64,000 nucleotides of DNA, from NCBI RefSeq assembly GCF_018403225.1, contig NZ_BOSG01000004.1, positions 1-64,000 on the forward strand. The letters are read 5' to 3'. Under the pieces are notes generated by a model. That model did no database searches. It was not told the DNA's origin and worked only from the letters and a program-made list of their open reading frames with translations. The position numbers and the translations under genes were made by a program. Origin of the DNA: Paenibacillus sp. J23TS9 (GTDB lineage: Bacteria; Bacillota; Bacilli; Paenibacillales; Paenibacillaceae). Below, one piece after another: positions 34,956-44,502 of the stretch (its first letter is position 1; the number at the start of each line of letters is the position of its first letter).

Positions 34956-35927
34956 ATGACACAACCTTATCCATTACAATTCCAACCTGAATTCAAAGAA
35001 CGCGTTTGGGGCGGCCGCGCCCTTGAGCAATTCGGGCTCACCCCTCCCGAAGGACATATCGGTGAAGGCTGGATGATCGCCGATCATCCAAACGGAACGA
35101 CTTCTGTCGTGAACGGCGAGCTGGCTGGGCAAGGACTCGACCAGATTCGTGAGCAGCTGGGCAAGGAATGGTTTGGCAGCAAGGGCTTTTCCGAAAAAAA
35201 CGGACGTTTTCCGCTGCTGATCAAGCTGCTGGATTGCAATGACAATCTTTCGGTACAAGTACATCCAACCGATGATTATGAAGGCCTCCCGAAAGGCGAG
35301 CTTGGCAAAACCGAAATGTGGTATGTGCTGGATGCCAAACCCGGAGCCAAAATCATCTACGGTTTGAAGGATGGCGTCACACGCGAGAGCATGAAAGAGG
35401 CTTTGGAAAATGGAACCGTAATGGATACGCTGCAAGAGGTATCTGTTGAAGCCGGAGACACCTTCTATATTCCGGCCGGAACGGTCCATGCCCTCTGTGC
35501 AGGCGTAGTCGTAGCGGAAATCCAGCAAAACTCGGATACTACATACCGCATTTACGATTACGACCGTCCCGGACTCGACGGCAAGCCGCGCGAGCTTCAT
35601 ATTGAGGATTCCTTAAATGTAACCGCATTTGAAGGCTCCGGCGCCACCACCATGAAAACAGACGGACTCAACGCCGGGGAATGGCTCCAGCTTGCCCAGT
35701 CTCCTTACTTCATTGTTGAAAAGGGAATAGTGGGCGGATCTTGGAATCTGGAGACCACGCCAGAAAGTTTCACCATTCTTGTTATATGCGAAGGCGCTGG
35801 TACACTCAGCTGGAACAACGGCTCAATGGAATATAAAGCGGGCCAATGCTTCCTCCTTCCGGCAAATCTGGGTTCCTACACTTTGGAAGGACAGGCTACT
35901 GTACTTCGTTCTTATTTGCCGGAATGA
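34956..35927 (+). CDS. manA: Mannose-6-phosphate isomerase, class I
   Basis: ManA interconverts mannose 6-phosphate and fructose 6-phosphate using Zn2+. The 323-aa cupin protein has the LLIKLLDCNDNLSVQVHP zinc region, KTEMWYVLDA, and PAGTVHALCAGVVVAEIQQNSDTTYRIYDYDR. The length fits the short Bacillus type. GAAAGGAAG precedes the ATG. It is the first gene after mnmM, 97 bp on, and is followed by a hydrolase on the same strand. Confidence 0.95.
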   Translation: MTQPYPLQFQPEFKERVWGGRALEQFGLTPPEGHIGEGWMIADHPNGTTSVVNGELAGQGLDQIREQLGKEWFGSKGFSEKNGRFPLLIKLLDCNDNLSVQVHPTDDYEGLPKGELGKTEMWYVLDAKPGAKIIYGLKDGVTRESMKEALENGTVMDTLQEVSVEAGDTFYIPAGTVHALCAGVVVAEIQQNSDTTYRIYDYDRPGLDGKPRELHIEDSLNVTAFEGSGATTMKTDGLNAGEWLQLAQSPYFIVEKGIVGGSWNLETTPESFTILVICEGAGTLSWNNGSMEYKAGQCFLLPANLGSYTLEGQATVLRSYLPE

Positions 35928-35998
35928 TGATCGTCCCTTCCTGAAAGAAGCATAGATTAGAATATGGGTTCCGATTGGATGATGAGGGAGTGATGGTA

Positions 35999-36934
35999 TT
36001 GCTCGAGCAAACCTTTACGATGACTGACCCGCATGGAACAAAATTACATGTGTATAAGTGGCTTCCCGATCCGGGAGTTTCCATCAAGGCAGTATTGCAG
36101 ATTGCACATGGCATGTGTGAGACAGCGGAGCGTTACACTCGCTTTGCTTCTGCTCTGACTCAGGCAGGTATTGCCGTATATGCACCTGATCAGCGCGGTC
36201 ATGGGCTAACTGCTGGCTCGATCGAGCGGCTTGGAGATATTGGAGAAAACGGCTTCCAGCTGATGGTTGAGGATCTCGCGCAGCTGGGAAGGATGGTGAG
36301 AGACAATCATCCCGGGGTTCCTCTCTTTCTGATGGGACACAGCATGGGTTCATTCCTGGTCCAAAAGATCATGATGACGAAGTCTGAAGGCTTCGACGGC
36401 TTTATACTATCCGGAACCAACGGACCTCGCGGCATGCTGCAGGCCGGCAAAGTCTTGTCTTCCATCCAGCGCTCGATTCAGGGAGATACACACCGCAGCC
36501 TGATGATGAATGCCATGGTCTTCGGCGGATTCAACCGCTCCTTCTCCCCGTCTCGTACGCGGTTTGACTGGCTGTCACGGGACCCGGATGAAGTCGACCG
36601 TTACATTGAGGATCCATTCTGCGGGGCAATCTGTACAACCGCCTTTTTCAGGGATTTTTTCGGTCTGCTTCAGGAAATACAGCAGCCAGCCAGATACGAG
36701 GGCATTCCGAGGAATAAGCCCGTCTATCTCTTTAGCGGTGAGCGGGATCCTGTCGGTATGAACGGCAAGGGCGTCCGCCGGCTGGAATCTGTGTACCGCA
36801 AGCTTGGCGTCTCCGATGTGGAATGCCTGCTGTATCCGGAAGGGCGTCATGAAATGCTGAATGAGATTAACCGGGACGAGGTTACAGCCGACGTACTGGA
36901 TTGGCTGGAGCGGCATATCCCGGCTAAAGTGTGA
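35999..36934 (+). CDS. Alpha/beta hydrolase, monoacylglycerol lipase-like
   Basis: About 311 aa with an alpha/beta-hydrolase fold and no signal peptide. The catalytic Ser is in GHSMGS, the Asp in SGERDPVG and the His in EGRHEML, with an oxyanion-side stretch IAHGMCETAERY, as in lysophospholipase/monoacylglycerol lipase proteins. I chose TTG at 35999 because GAGGGAG lies 8 nt upstream; an ATG at 35993 is too close to it. The substrate is unproven. Confidence 0.85.
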   Translation: MLEQTFTMTDPHGTKLHVYKWLPDPGVSIKAVLQIAHGMCETAERYTRFASALTQAGIAVYAPDQRGHGLTAGSIERLGDIGENGFQLMVEDLAQLGRMVRDNHPGVPLFLMGHSMGSFLVQKIMMTKSEGFDGFILSGTNGPRGMLQAGKVLSSIQRSIQGDTHRSLMMNAMVFGGFNRSFSPSRTRFDWLSRDPDEVDRYIEDPFCGAICTTAFFRDFFGLLQEIQQPARYEGIPRNKPVYLFSGERDPVGMNGKGVRRLESVYRKLGVSDVECLLYPEGRHEMLNEINRDEVTADVLDWLERHIPAKV

Positions 36935-36966
36935 ATGATATCATCATCCATTGGGATGGACAAAAG

Positions 36967-37017
36967 AAAATGCTCTTGGTTCCGTGAAGATCTTCCTTCA
37001 CGGCCAAGAGCATTTTT
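36967..37017. terminator. Bidirectional terminator
   Basis: AAATGCTCTTGG...CCGTGAAG pairs with CTTCACGG...CCAAGAGCATTT; T and A runs flank the two sides. Confidence 0.9.
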
Positions 37018-37042
37018 TGCATGCATTGAATGATCAGCTTTA

Positions 37043-38827
37043 TTACTGGGCAGCAGAGCCTGCAGATGACAGCTTCATAGTGTAATAGATCGGCTGTTCG
37101 CTTTCATCCTGCTGGTAGAGCACCATCAGCAGCTGCTTCTCACGGTCCTCTTCTTCTTGCGGCTCTCCTGTTCCCCCTGCCAGCACATCATTCAGAGAGA
37201 ACGGAAGCACCTCAAGTACCGCATGCTTCTGCAGCTCTCGTTCGCTCAAATGGAGCTCAGCGAAGTTACCCGATACCGCCTCCGGCTGCTCCATAACCGT
37301 CCTCATAAACAAGCTCCACTCGTCTTTCGTAATCGGTGTATCCCACCAGATTTTGCGCGGCTTATATTTATGGTTGAGGAAATAATCCAGCTTCATCAGT
37401 CCGAGCACCACATCCATCCGTTTCACTCCCCGGTACGTCAGGAACGCAGACAAACGGGTGAATAAATCCTCAAGCTGGTGGCCGATTTTCTGCCAGTCCT
37501 GCCCTTCCCAGTAATCCCCGAACTCCTGGAAGAAATCGAATGGCGATTCAAACTCATGTTTCATTAAATAATTTAATGTGTGGTCCAAGCGGTGGGCATT
37601 CCAGTATTTCTCCAACACATCCTCCAGCCGCTTCAAACGGACAATATCTCCGAATGAAAGCTTATGGCTGCCCAAAATTTCATACGGGGCTTGGTCCATA
37701 TACGTATAATCGTATTTTTCAGCATTCATTCTGAGCCCGGTTCCCCGCAGCATCTTCAAAAATCCAAGCTGCAGTTCCTCCGGTCTGAGCGCAAACACAT
37801 CATTAAAGGTTTTACGGAATGTATCATAATCTTCTTCAGGCAGACCAGCGATAAGATCCAAGTGCTGAGCGATTCTTCCGCTGTTCTTGATAATATTGAC
37901 GGTCCGCGACAGCTTTTCGAAGTTCTGCCTGCGCTTCACCAGCACATTCGTCGGATCATTCGTGGACTGAACGCCGATTTCAAACCGGAAAATGCCTTCC
38001 GGGGCGTTGTCCGCCAGATACTGAAGCACCTCGGGCCGCATAATATCCGCTGTTATTTCAAATTGGAATACGCAGCCCCGATTATTTTCAATCAGGAATT
38101 TAAACATTTCCATCGCATAGGTATGGTTGATATTAAAGGTCCGGTCCAAAAACTTGATGATCTTCGCCCCGTTATCGATCAGATACGTGATGTCAGCCTT
38201 GACCCGCTCAATATCATAATAGCGCACGCCATTTTCGATACTCGACAGGCAGAACTGGCATTGGAACGGACAGCCGCGGCTCGTTTCAAAATAAACGATA
38301 CGCTTGCCGAGATTCGAAATATCCTCCTGAAAACGGTGCGGGGTCGGAAGCAAATTCAGATCACTTTTCGGACGGGGAGGATTGATGATGACTTCGTCAC
38401 CTTTCCGATAAGCGATACCGTACACAAAATGATACTTCCGGTCTCCCTCGATCATCTGCAGCAGATGATGCAGCGTCTCTTCGCCTTCTCCCATGACGAT
38501 GAAATCCACACCACGCGCGCGATCCATCCAGATTCCTGTGTCATAGGAAACCTCAGGTCCGCCGAGGATAATCTTCACCTCCGGCATGACCTTTCGGACA
38601 ATGTCGATGACTCTTAGCGTCTCTTCAATATTCCAGATGTAACATGAGAAGCCGATCACGTCGGGCCTCCGCTGGAACAGATCCGAAACGATATTCATCA
38701 CCGGATCCTTAATCGTATATTCAGTCAGCTCAATATCAAACTCATGCTCACTGTAAGCCTTCAAAAGGCGGATCGCCAATGAAGTATGAATGAATTTGGC
38801 ATTCAGGGTAGTTAAAATGACTTTCAT
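37043..38827 (-). CDS. B12-binding-domain radical SAM protein with DUF4080-like C-terminus
   Basis: The 594-aa protein has an N-terminal cobalamin-binding-like fold (LNAKFIHTSLAIRLLKAY, then LGGPEVSYD near residue 90), a radical SAM core with RGCPFQCQFCLSS (CxxxCxxC) near residues 185-197, and a C-terminal region of about 150 residues resembling DUF4080. The usual DxHxxG cobalamin ligand motif is not evident, so B12 binding may be lost. The reaction is unknown. It lies 18 bp after recQ on the same strand and is probably co-transcribed. Confidence 0.85.
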   Translation of the reverse strand: MKVILTTLNAKFIHTSLAIRLLKAYSEHEFDIELTEYTIKDPVMNIVSDLFQRRPDVIGFSCYIWNIEETLRVIDIVRKVMPEVKIILGGPEVSYDTGIWMDRARGVDFIVMGEGEETLHHLLQMIEGDRKYHFVYGIAYRKGDEVIINPPRPKSDLNLLPTPHRFQEDISNLGKRIVYFETSRGCPFQCQFCLSSIENGVRYYDIERVKADITYLIDNGAKIIKFLDRTFNINHTYAMEMFKFLIENNRGCVFQFEITADIMRPEVLQYLADNAPEGIFRFEIGVQSTNDPTNVLVKRRQNFEKLSRTVNIIKNSGRIAQHLDLIAGLPEEDYDTFRKTFNDVFALRPEELQLGFLKMLRGTGLRMNAEKYDYTYMDQAPYEILGSHKLSFGDIVRLKRLEDVLEKYWNAHRLDHTLNYLMKHEFESPFDFFQEFGDYWEGQDWQKIGHQLEDLFTRLSAFLTYRGVKRMDVVLGLMKLDYFLNHKYKPRKIWWDTPITKDEWSLFMRTVMEQPEAVSGNFAELHLSERELQKHAVLEVLPFSLNDVLAGGTGEPQEEEDREKQLLMVLYQQDESEQPIYYTMKLSSAGSAAQ

Positions 38828-38845
38828 GGATTCACATTCCTTCTG

Positions 38846-40708
38846 TTATTCATAATCGCTGTCGTCTTGAACCTCGCCCTGTTCCCGGAAAAAATCAAGG
38901 AAGGGCTGGCCATATTTGCGGAATTTTACTTCGCCGACACCTTTAACATTCAGCATTTCTACTTCGGTCTGCGGACATACCACGCTCATCTCCCGCAGCG
39001 TTGCATCATTAAAAATAATATAAGAAGGTACATGCTCCTTACCCGCAAGCTCGCGCCGGATCAGACGAAGCTGCTCGAATACCGTCTCATTGACAGCCGA
39101 TTGCGAATGGTCATGTCTGCGCGAGCCACCGGAGCGGCCACCCGCAGCCTCTGTAACTCCCTTGGCAGGCATGCGCTGCATCACGTGGCGCTGCCCCTTC
39201 AATACCTCTGCTGCCGGCGGCTGGAGCCTCAGCACCGGGTACTGCCCCTCGGAGAGTACCAGGTAGCCTTCTGAAGCCATGACATTGATGATCTCAGATA
39301 TCTCCTTTTCCGTCCGGTTGGACATCGCCCCGTAAGTCGACAGATCATCGAATCCATACTGGAGCACCTTCTTATTGCGGGAGCCTTTAAGCACAGAAGC
39401 CACCATGGATACGCCAAAGCGCTCCCGCATGCGGTGAATGCATGAGAAGATCTTTTGCGCGTCAATGGTCATATCCACCAGCTCACGCTCATCCGTGCAT
39501 GAACTGCAGATCTTGCACGGTTCATCCTGATGCTCTTCACCGAAATAATCCAGCATGGCATTGCGCAAACATCTCGTCGTATAGCAGTAATCCACCATCT
39601 GCTGGAGCTTGCGGTATTCATTCGCTTTACGTTCCGACTCCTGCGGGTTCTGCTCAATCAAGAACTTCTGTGTCATAATGTCCTGGGCACTGAACAGCAG
39701 GATGCATTGGCTGGGCTCACCGTCACGTCCCGCACGTCCGGCTTCCTGAATATAAGCCTCCATGTTTTTCGGCATATTGAAGTGAATGACATACCGCACA
39801 TTGGATTTGTCGATTCCCATGCCAAAAGCATTCGTTGCCACCATAACCCGAATATCATCGTACAAAAAAGCTTCCTGACTTGCAGCCCGCTCATCATCGG
39901 TCATACCGGCATGGTATCTTCCTGCCGCAATTCCAGAACTTCTCAGGCGTTCATATAAATCATCTACGTCCTTGCGGGTCGCAGCGTATATAATCCCTGG
40001 CTCATGTGCATGAACTGCGGCGTACTTCAGCACAAACTCACGCTTGTTCTCTCCGCGCAGCACCGACATGGCCAGATTGTCACGGCCCAGACCCGTAACA
40101 AATACTTCCGGCTGCTCCAGGCGCAGGAGCCGAACCATATCCCCCGTAACTTCCTGTGTCGCCGTAGCCGTAAAGGCTGCTACGATCGGGCGCTCAGGCA
40201 GACTCTGGACGAATGGGGCCACCGACAGGTAGCTTGTCCGGAAATCATGCCCCCACTGGGATACGCAGTGAGCCTCATCGACCGCTACGCAGGAAATGGA
40301 CAACGTGTTCATCTCGTCCCGGAACCAATCCACTTCAAGCCGTTCAGGCGCGACATAAAGCAGCTTCAGATCCCCGCGTTTCGCCGCGCGAATCCGTTCG
40401 TTAACCTCTTTGCCGCTCAGTGTGCTGTTGATATACGCAGCCGGGATGCCCATCGCGGTCAACGCATCCACCTGATCCTTCATCAGCGAGATGAGAGGCG
40501 AAACGACCAGCGTCAGTCCAGGAAGCATTAACGCAGGAATCTGGTAACAGATCGACTTGCCTCCGCCCGTCGGCATAATACCCAGTGTGTCGCTACCATC
40601 GAGCAAACTGAGGACGATTCTTTTCTGTCCTTCCCGGAAATCCGGATAGCCATAATAGGTTTGCAGCAGCTGCTGTGCCCGTTCCAGTGTCATCATCTCT
40701 ACACTCAT
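38846..40708 (-). CDS. recQ: ATP-dependent DNA helicase RecQ
   Basis: The 620-aa superfamily 2 helicase unwinds DNA 3' to 5' in recombination and replication repair. It has Walker A MPTGGGKSICYQ, DEAH in VDEAHCVSQWG, motif VI QEAGRAGRDG, the RecQ-Ct zinc site with CYTTRC...CKICSSC, and a C-terminal HRDC domain (about 525-600). It is full length. The start is ATG at 40708 or four codons later. A B12-type radical SAM gene follows closely. Confidence 0.95.
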   Translation of the reverse strand: MSVEMMTLERAQQLLQTYYGYPDFREGQKRIVLSLLDGSDTLGIMPTGGGKSICYQIPALMLPGLTLVVSPLISLMKDQVDALTAMGIPAAYINSTLSGKEVNERIRAAKRGDLKLLYVAPERLEVDWFRDEMNTLSISCVAVDEAHCVSQWGHDFRTSYLSVAPFVQSLPERPIVAAFTATATQEVTGDMVRLLRLEQPEVFVTGLGRDNLAMSVLRGENKREFVLKYAAVHAHEPGIIYAATRKDVDDLYERLRSSGIAAGRYHAGMTDDERAASQEAFLYDDIRVMVATNAFGMGIDKSNVRYVIHFNMPKNMEAYIQEAGRAGRDGEPSQCILLFSAQDIMTQKFLIEQNPQESERKANEYRKLQQMVDYCYTTRCLRNAMLDYFGEEHQDEPCKICSSCTDERELVDMTIDAQKIFSCIHRMRERFGVSMVASVLKGSRNKKVLQYGFDDLSTYGAMSNRTEKEISEIINVMASEGYLVLSEGQYPVLRLQPPAAEVLKGQRHVMQRMPAKGVTEAAGGRSGGSRRHDHSQSAVNETVFEQLRLIRRELAGKEHVPSYIIFNDATLREMSVVCPQTEVEMLNVKGVGEVKFRKYGQPFLDFFREQGEVQDDSDYE

Positions 40709-40876
40709 AAACTTAAGAACTCCTAACGAAATCTATTGGAAAATGGTTTTGAAATTTTCAAGAGAATACGATCGCTTCTTAAAATCTTATGAAAACGACT
40801 ACCCTTAAGTTTAACGGGCTTTACAGGAATGAGCAACTGCATGTACATTTTTTGGAAACATGTATGATGGCATACA

Positions 40877-40912
40877 AAAAGCCGGCAGGGAACTGCCGGC
40901 TTTCTTTTGCAG
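40877..40912 (-). terminator. Terminator
   Basis: AAAAGCCGGCAG-GGAA-CTGCCGGCTTT with flanking A and T runs, 11 bp after the stop at 40923. Confidence 0.9.
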
Positions 40913-40922
40913 ATTGAGACGC

Positions 40923-41459
40923 CTATCCTTCTTCTTTCGGTTCCCCTGCCACATCCCACCGGCTCCGGTATTTCTCCAGCAGCGGGTGCAGATCGTCCGG
41001 CTTGTCCGCCAAAATGAGACGCAGCTTTACGATCCATTCGGCAAATGAAGAATAGGAAGCAAATAAATTAGCCATCTCAGGTGTGAGGTAAAGAAAATGC
41101 GGCGCAGGATATTTCTCGGTCAGATGCCGCAGAGCTGAATCCATCGGGGTATATTTTTTTCGTTTCGCTTCAAAACCCTCAATAACCGCTTGAGAACCGC
41201 GATCCTGCTTCCAGCTTTCAAGCTGCTGCTCCCGTTTGTAATAAGCTATGACCGGATGCTTCAGCATACGTCTTACCGTTTCTTCATGCAGCGGGTACAA
41301 CACAAATCGCGAGAAATTACGTTCCTCCGCTATTTTCTCCGCCTTATCCAATTCTTGATCGCTTGTATCCTCAAAGATGTCATAGTAGATCAGCGTACCT
41401 TTGTACTGCTCTTTTGGCGGTTCATACCCGTAGGGCACGGTCGTAGCAACATGCTTCAT
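40923..41459 (-). CDS. Conserved hypothetical protein
   Basis: A 178-aa soluble, charged protein with no membrane segment. Visible features are a GTLIYYDIFED strand near residue 20, a long charged helix, a LTEKYPAPHFLYLTPEMANLFASY segment and an acidic C-terminus. I do not recognise a family with confidence. The ATG at 41459 overlaps the stop of the upstream DUF6509-like gene by four bases (ATGA), so the two are co-translated. Confidence 0.75.
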   Translation of the reverse strand: MKHVATTVPYGYEPPKEQYKGTLIYYDIFEDTSDQELDKAEKIAEERNFSRFVLYPLHEETVRRMLKHPVIAYYKREQQLESWKQDRGSQAVIEGFEAKRKKYTPMDSALRHLTEKYPAPHFLYLTPEMANLFASYSSFAEWIVKLRLILADKPDDLHPLLEKYRSRWDVAGEPKEEG

Positions 41460-41755
41460 TCCTCAGCATCTCCCAGATGATCACGACAGAATGCCTCGAT
41501 CACCTGTACCTCATCGTCCTCCAGGTCAAAATCGAGGTAGACTTCTGTTGACTTCTCATACAAGTCGTATTTAACGAGTTTGCCTCCATCCTCCTGGACA
41601 CTGTATAAAGCCCGAACAAACAGTCCGTTCTCCGAATAAAGCTCATCATCCTCCGGTACTTCAATGTCCAGCTTATACTCATAACGCTTGCCCTCCAAAA
41701 TGCGGAATGGGTCCTTGATATGTTCTACCTGAAATTCCGTAATCGTCAGCATCAT
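41456..41755 (-). CDS. DUF6509-like protein
   Basis: From ATG at 41755 (about 99 aa) the protein starts MLTITEFQVEHIKDPF and has the acidic LDIEVPEDDELYSENGLFVR stretch typical of the DUF6509 proteins of Bacillales. Function unknown. AAAGGA lies 7 nt upstream; the frame extends back to 41806 but without a site. It is translationally coupled to the next gene by an ATGA overlap. Confidence 0.7.
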   Translation of the reverse strand: MMLTITEFQVEHIKDPFRILEGKRYEYKLDIEVPEDDELYSENGLFVRALYSVQEDGGKLVKYDLYEKSTEVYLDFDLEDDEVQVIEAFCRDHLGDAEE

Positions 41756-41903
41756 GTCATCCTTTCCAAATTCAGCTTCTTTTCTTAGAAGGTCATATTT
41801 TGCCATTACTTCTTATTCTAACAGACATCAAGCAGAACATTCACGTTTCTGGGCATCTGCTGCATATATTAACCCCAAAAAGATCAGACAGGAGAGCTTT
41901 TAG

Positions 41904-42173
41904 ATGATATATGCAATCATGCAGCTTATTGGCGGGCTAATCCTGGCCGTTGCCTGGATCCCACAAATCATTCAAATTCTGCGGACCAAATCCGTTAAGG
42001 ATCTCAATAATAAAACATTCCTGTTTCTTGTGGCCGGTATTGCACTCATGGAGGTGTATGCCGTTCATATGGCACTCGGAGGCGTAGGGTTTGCCTTTCT
42101 GATTACGAACTCCGTATCGCTTCTCATTATGCTCACGATCCTCGGATGCATTCTCAAATACCGAAAAGGATAA
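41904..42173 (+). CDS. PQ-loop (SemiSWEET-like) membrane protein
   Basis: An 89-aa protein with three hydrophobic helices and a PQ motif, AWIPQIIQILRTKS, near residues 17-30. That is one triple-helix bundle, as in bacterial SemiSWEET sugar transporters that work as homodimers. The substrate is unknown. GGAGAGC lies before the ATG. It is followed within 110 bp by apbE on the same strand. Confidence 0.85.
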   Translation: MIYAIMQLIGGLILAVAWIPQIIQILRTKSVKDLNNKTFLFLVAGIALMEVYAVHMALGGVGFAFLITNSVSLLIMLTILGCILKYRKG

Positions 42174-42278
42174 TTTTAAATTTTGTCTACATGAGGAATG
42201 ACACAGCGGGATCCCCCACCCGCAAGTATGATGTGATTAGAAGAAATGATGAAACAGATAAGAGCCATGGGGGGATGG

Positions 42279-43373
42279 ATGATGAAACGAAAATGGATGA
42301 TAGGGATACTTGCATTGGTACTCATCGCAGCCGGTGCGGCCGTTTCTGGACGGGGCAGCCTCCCTTTCTTATCCGGAGCCGGTCCAGAGGCTAAAGCCGA
42401 GGCTAAACAGGCGGCAGCCATTTCAGAAACCTACTTTATCTTCGATACCGTTGTGAATGTGAAGCTGTACGGGGAGCATGCATTGCCTCAGCAGCTTGAT
42501 GACATTAAGAATCTTTTGGAAACCATGGACCACGGGCTGAGCCGTACATTGCAGACCAGTGAGCTGTATAAAGTCAACCAGAGTGCGGGTAAGCAAGCGG
42601 TACATGTATCGCAGGATACGTTTGAAGTGGTGAAAAAGGCTCTGGATTATGCCGTACAAACCGGCGGCTTGTATGATCCCACTGTCGGACCGCTGGTCAG
42701 CCTCTGGAATATTGGCAACGAGGGGGCACATGTTCCGGCCAGCAATGAGCTTACTCAGGCTATGAACCTGATCGGGTATAAGGATGTTCTTCTGAATGCT
42801 GGGGAGAGAACGATTAAACTGACCCGGCCTGGAATGGCACTTGATCTCGGGGGGATTGGCAAGGGGTATGCCGCCGACCGTGTGGCCGCATATCTGAAGA
42901 AACAACAGGTGGAAAGCGCGATGATTAATCTTGGGGGAAGCAGCATTATCGCTATGGGGAGCAAGCCCGGTGGGCTTAGCTGGAATATCGGTCTGCAGGA
43001 TCCCGACCAAAGCCGCGGCACTTCACTTGGCAACGTACAAATCATTAACAAAACGATTGACTCATCCGGCGTTTATGAACGCTTTTTCGTGGAAAACGGA
43101 GTCAAATACCATCATATTCTCGACCCGCGGACAGGCTATCCAAGCCAAAGCGGGCTCAAAAGCGTGACCATTATTTCCGATTCGGCAGCGGATGCCGATG
43201 CGCTATCCACCGCCGTGTTTATTATGGGGCTTGAAGAAGGTTTGAAATATATCGAGAAACAAGCTGGCGTAGAGGCTTTTTTCATCACGGATGACAACCG
43301 GATCTACGAATCTTCTGGTCTGAAGGATCAAATCCATTTTAACAATCCGGAGTACACGGTAACCGCGCCGTAA
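42279..43373 (+). CDS. apbE: FAD:protein FMN transferase
   Basis: ApbE attaches FMN covalently to Thr of target flavoproteins, using FAD and Mg2+, outside the membrane. The protein has an N-terminal signal anchor (residues 6-22) without a lipobox Cys, then YFIFDTVVNVKLYG, DLGGIGKGYAAD and a GLKSVTIIS...ADALSTAVF metal/FAD region. I chose ATG at 42279, after GGGGGGATGG; an ATG at 42246 is also in frame. No obvious target flavoprotein is adjacent. Confidence 0.9.
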   Translation: MMKRKWMIGILALVLIAAGAAVSGRGSLPFLSGAGPEAKAEAKQAAAISETYFIFDTVVNVKLYGEHALPQQLDDIKNLLETMDHGLSRTLQTSELYKVNQSAGKQAVHVSQDTFEVVKKALDYAVQTGGLYDPTVGPLVSLWNIGNEGAHVPASNELTQAMNLIGYKDVLLNAGERTIKLTRPGMALDLGGIGKGYAADRVAAYLKKQQVESAMINLGGSSIIAMGSKPGGLSWNIGLQDPDQSRGTSLGNVQIINKTIDSSGVYERFFVENGVKYHHILDPRTGYPSQSGLKSVTIISDSAADADALSTAVFIMGLEEGLKYIEKQAGVEAFFITDDNRIYESSGLKDQIHFNNPEYTVTAP

Positions 43374-43380
43374 GTAAATG

Positions 43381-44319
43381 TCAGGAAAGCCAGCCAATCA
43401 TGAGCGGCAGCAGGATGAACGAAGCCAGTGTGGTCCATAAGATACAGCGTGTCACAACCTTCGGCGCTGCATCGAACTGCTCTGCCAGAATGACCGCATT
43501 TACCGCAGCCGGCATAGAGCTGAGAATCAGAATAACGTTAAACAGCGTACCATGTACACCCATCAAAAATAGCAGCAGCATGGATGCCAGCGGGGAAAGC
43601 ACCAGCCGGAGCGACATACCGGCATAAAATGCCTTTTGCACTGTAGCTGAATAAACAGCCTTCGCACCGTCCCCGGCATTCACACTGACCATCTGCGCAC
43701 CCAGGATAAACAGGGCAACCGAAGAATAGGCTCCCGATACCATGGATACTCCCTGCTCCAAGCCCTCTGGCAGTGACCATCCGCTCATGCGAAGTAAAAC
43801 GGCCAGCGCAGCGGCGTACACCGATGGCAGCTTGAAGATGGATAGTGCTGCCTGCTTCATGGAAAAATGTGAACGTGCCGCAAAATATACCCCGATCGTA
43901 TTCACAATGATAATCTGTAAAATAACATACACCGAGGCCTTATCCATTCCGGCTTGGCCGAAGGCCAGCAATACAAGCGGCAGACCGTAATTGACGCAGT
44001 TGGTGAAGAGGGCCACCAGGGTAAGACCCGAACGTTCCGCCGCAGGCAGGATCAACACCTTGCCGAGCCCGGACGCGAGCGCCCAGAGCAGCAGCATGTT
44101 CAATATCGTAAACAGTACAGTCTGAGTTATATCTCCATATGAAATATCCGCGTGCATCAGCGTCTCAAAAATAAGCGCAGGGCTGAGCAAATAAAGGGAT
44201 AGTGTGGAGAGCGGCTTTGTTTCCATTTTCTTAAAACGCTTAATCAGAGCCCCGCCGATCACAGGCAAGGATATAGGAAGAAACACTTGATATATGGTAT
44301 GGACAAAAGTAGACAGCAT
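43381..44319 (-). CDS. AEC family (auxin efflux carrier-like) transporter
   Basis: The 312-aa membrane protein has about ten hydrophobic helices in two blocks of five around a central loop near residue 150, the AEC fold. Visible stretches are FLPISLPVIGGALIKRFKKM and FTNCVNYGLPLVLLAFGQAGM. Bacterial AEC proteins export or import small organic anions such as malate; the substrate is not known here. It converges with apbE, the stops being 8 bp apart. Confidence 0.85.
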   Translation of the reverse strand: MLSTFVHTIYQVFLPISLPVIGGALIKRFKKMETKPLSTLSLYLLSPALIFETLMHADISYGDITQTVLFTILNMLLLWALASGLGKVLILPAAERSGLTLVALFTNCVNYGLPLVLLAFGQAGMDKASVYVILQIIIVNTIGVYFAARSHFSMKQAALSIFKLPSVYAAALAVLLRMSGWSLPEGLEQGVSMVSGAYSSVALFILGAQMVSVNAGDGAKAVYSATVQKAFYAGMSLRLVLSPLASMLLLFLMGVHGTLFNVILILSSMPAAVNAVILAEQFDAAPKVVTRCILWTTLASFILLPLMIGWLS

Positions 44320-44461
44320 GATGACCCTCCTCAGTTGCAGCGTTCAGCAGTATAAATTGGATAGCAGCTACAATACTACAAAACCAGCTACCATCCGTCC
44401 AACAGTTAATTTCTATAAAGCTTATAGGCGAGGAAGATGGTAGAACGTTTAAGGCAAAAGA

Positions 44462-44488
44462 AAAACTGCTGCGACAGGCAGCAGTTTG
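44462..44488 (-). terminator. Terminator of the NUDIX gene
   Basis: On the minus strand AAACTGCTGCC-TGTC-GCAGCAGTTTTT; 15 bp after the stop codon. Confidence 0.85.
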
Positions 44489-44502
44489 ATCAGATATATT
44501 CA

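Noticed and set aside
37664..38617. 317-aa plus-strand ORF opposite the B12-type radical SAM gene
   Set aside because: Antisense shadow with no family features.
40723..41037. 104-aa minus-strand ORF after recQ
   Set aside because: It overlaps the better-supported 40923-41459 gene and its terminator, and has no family features.
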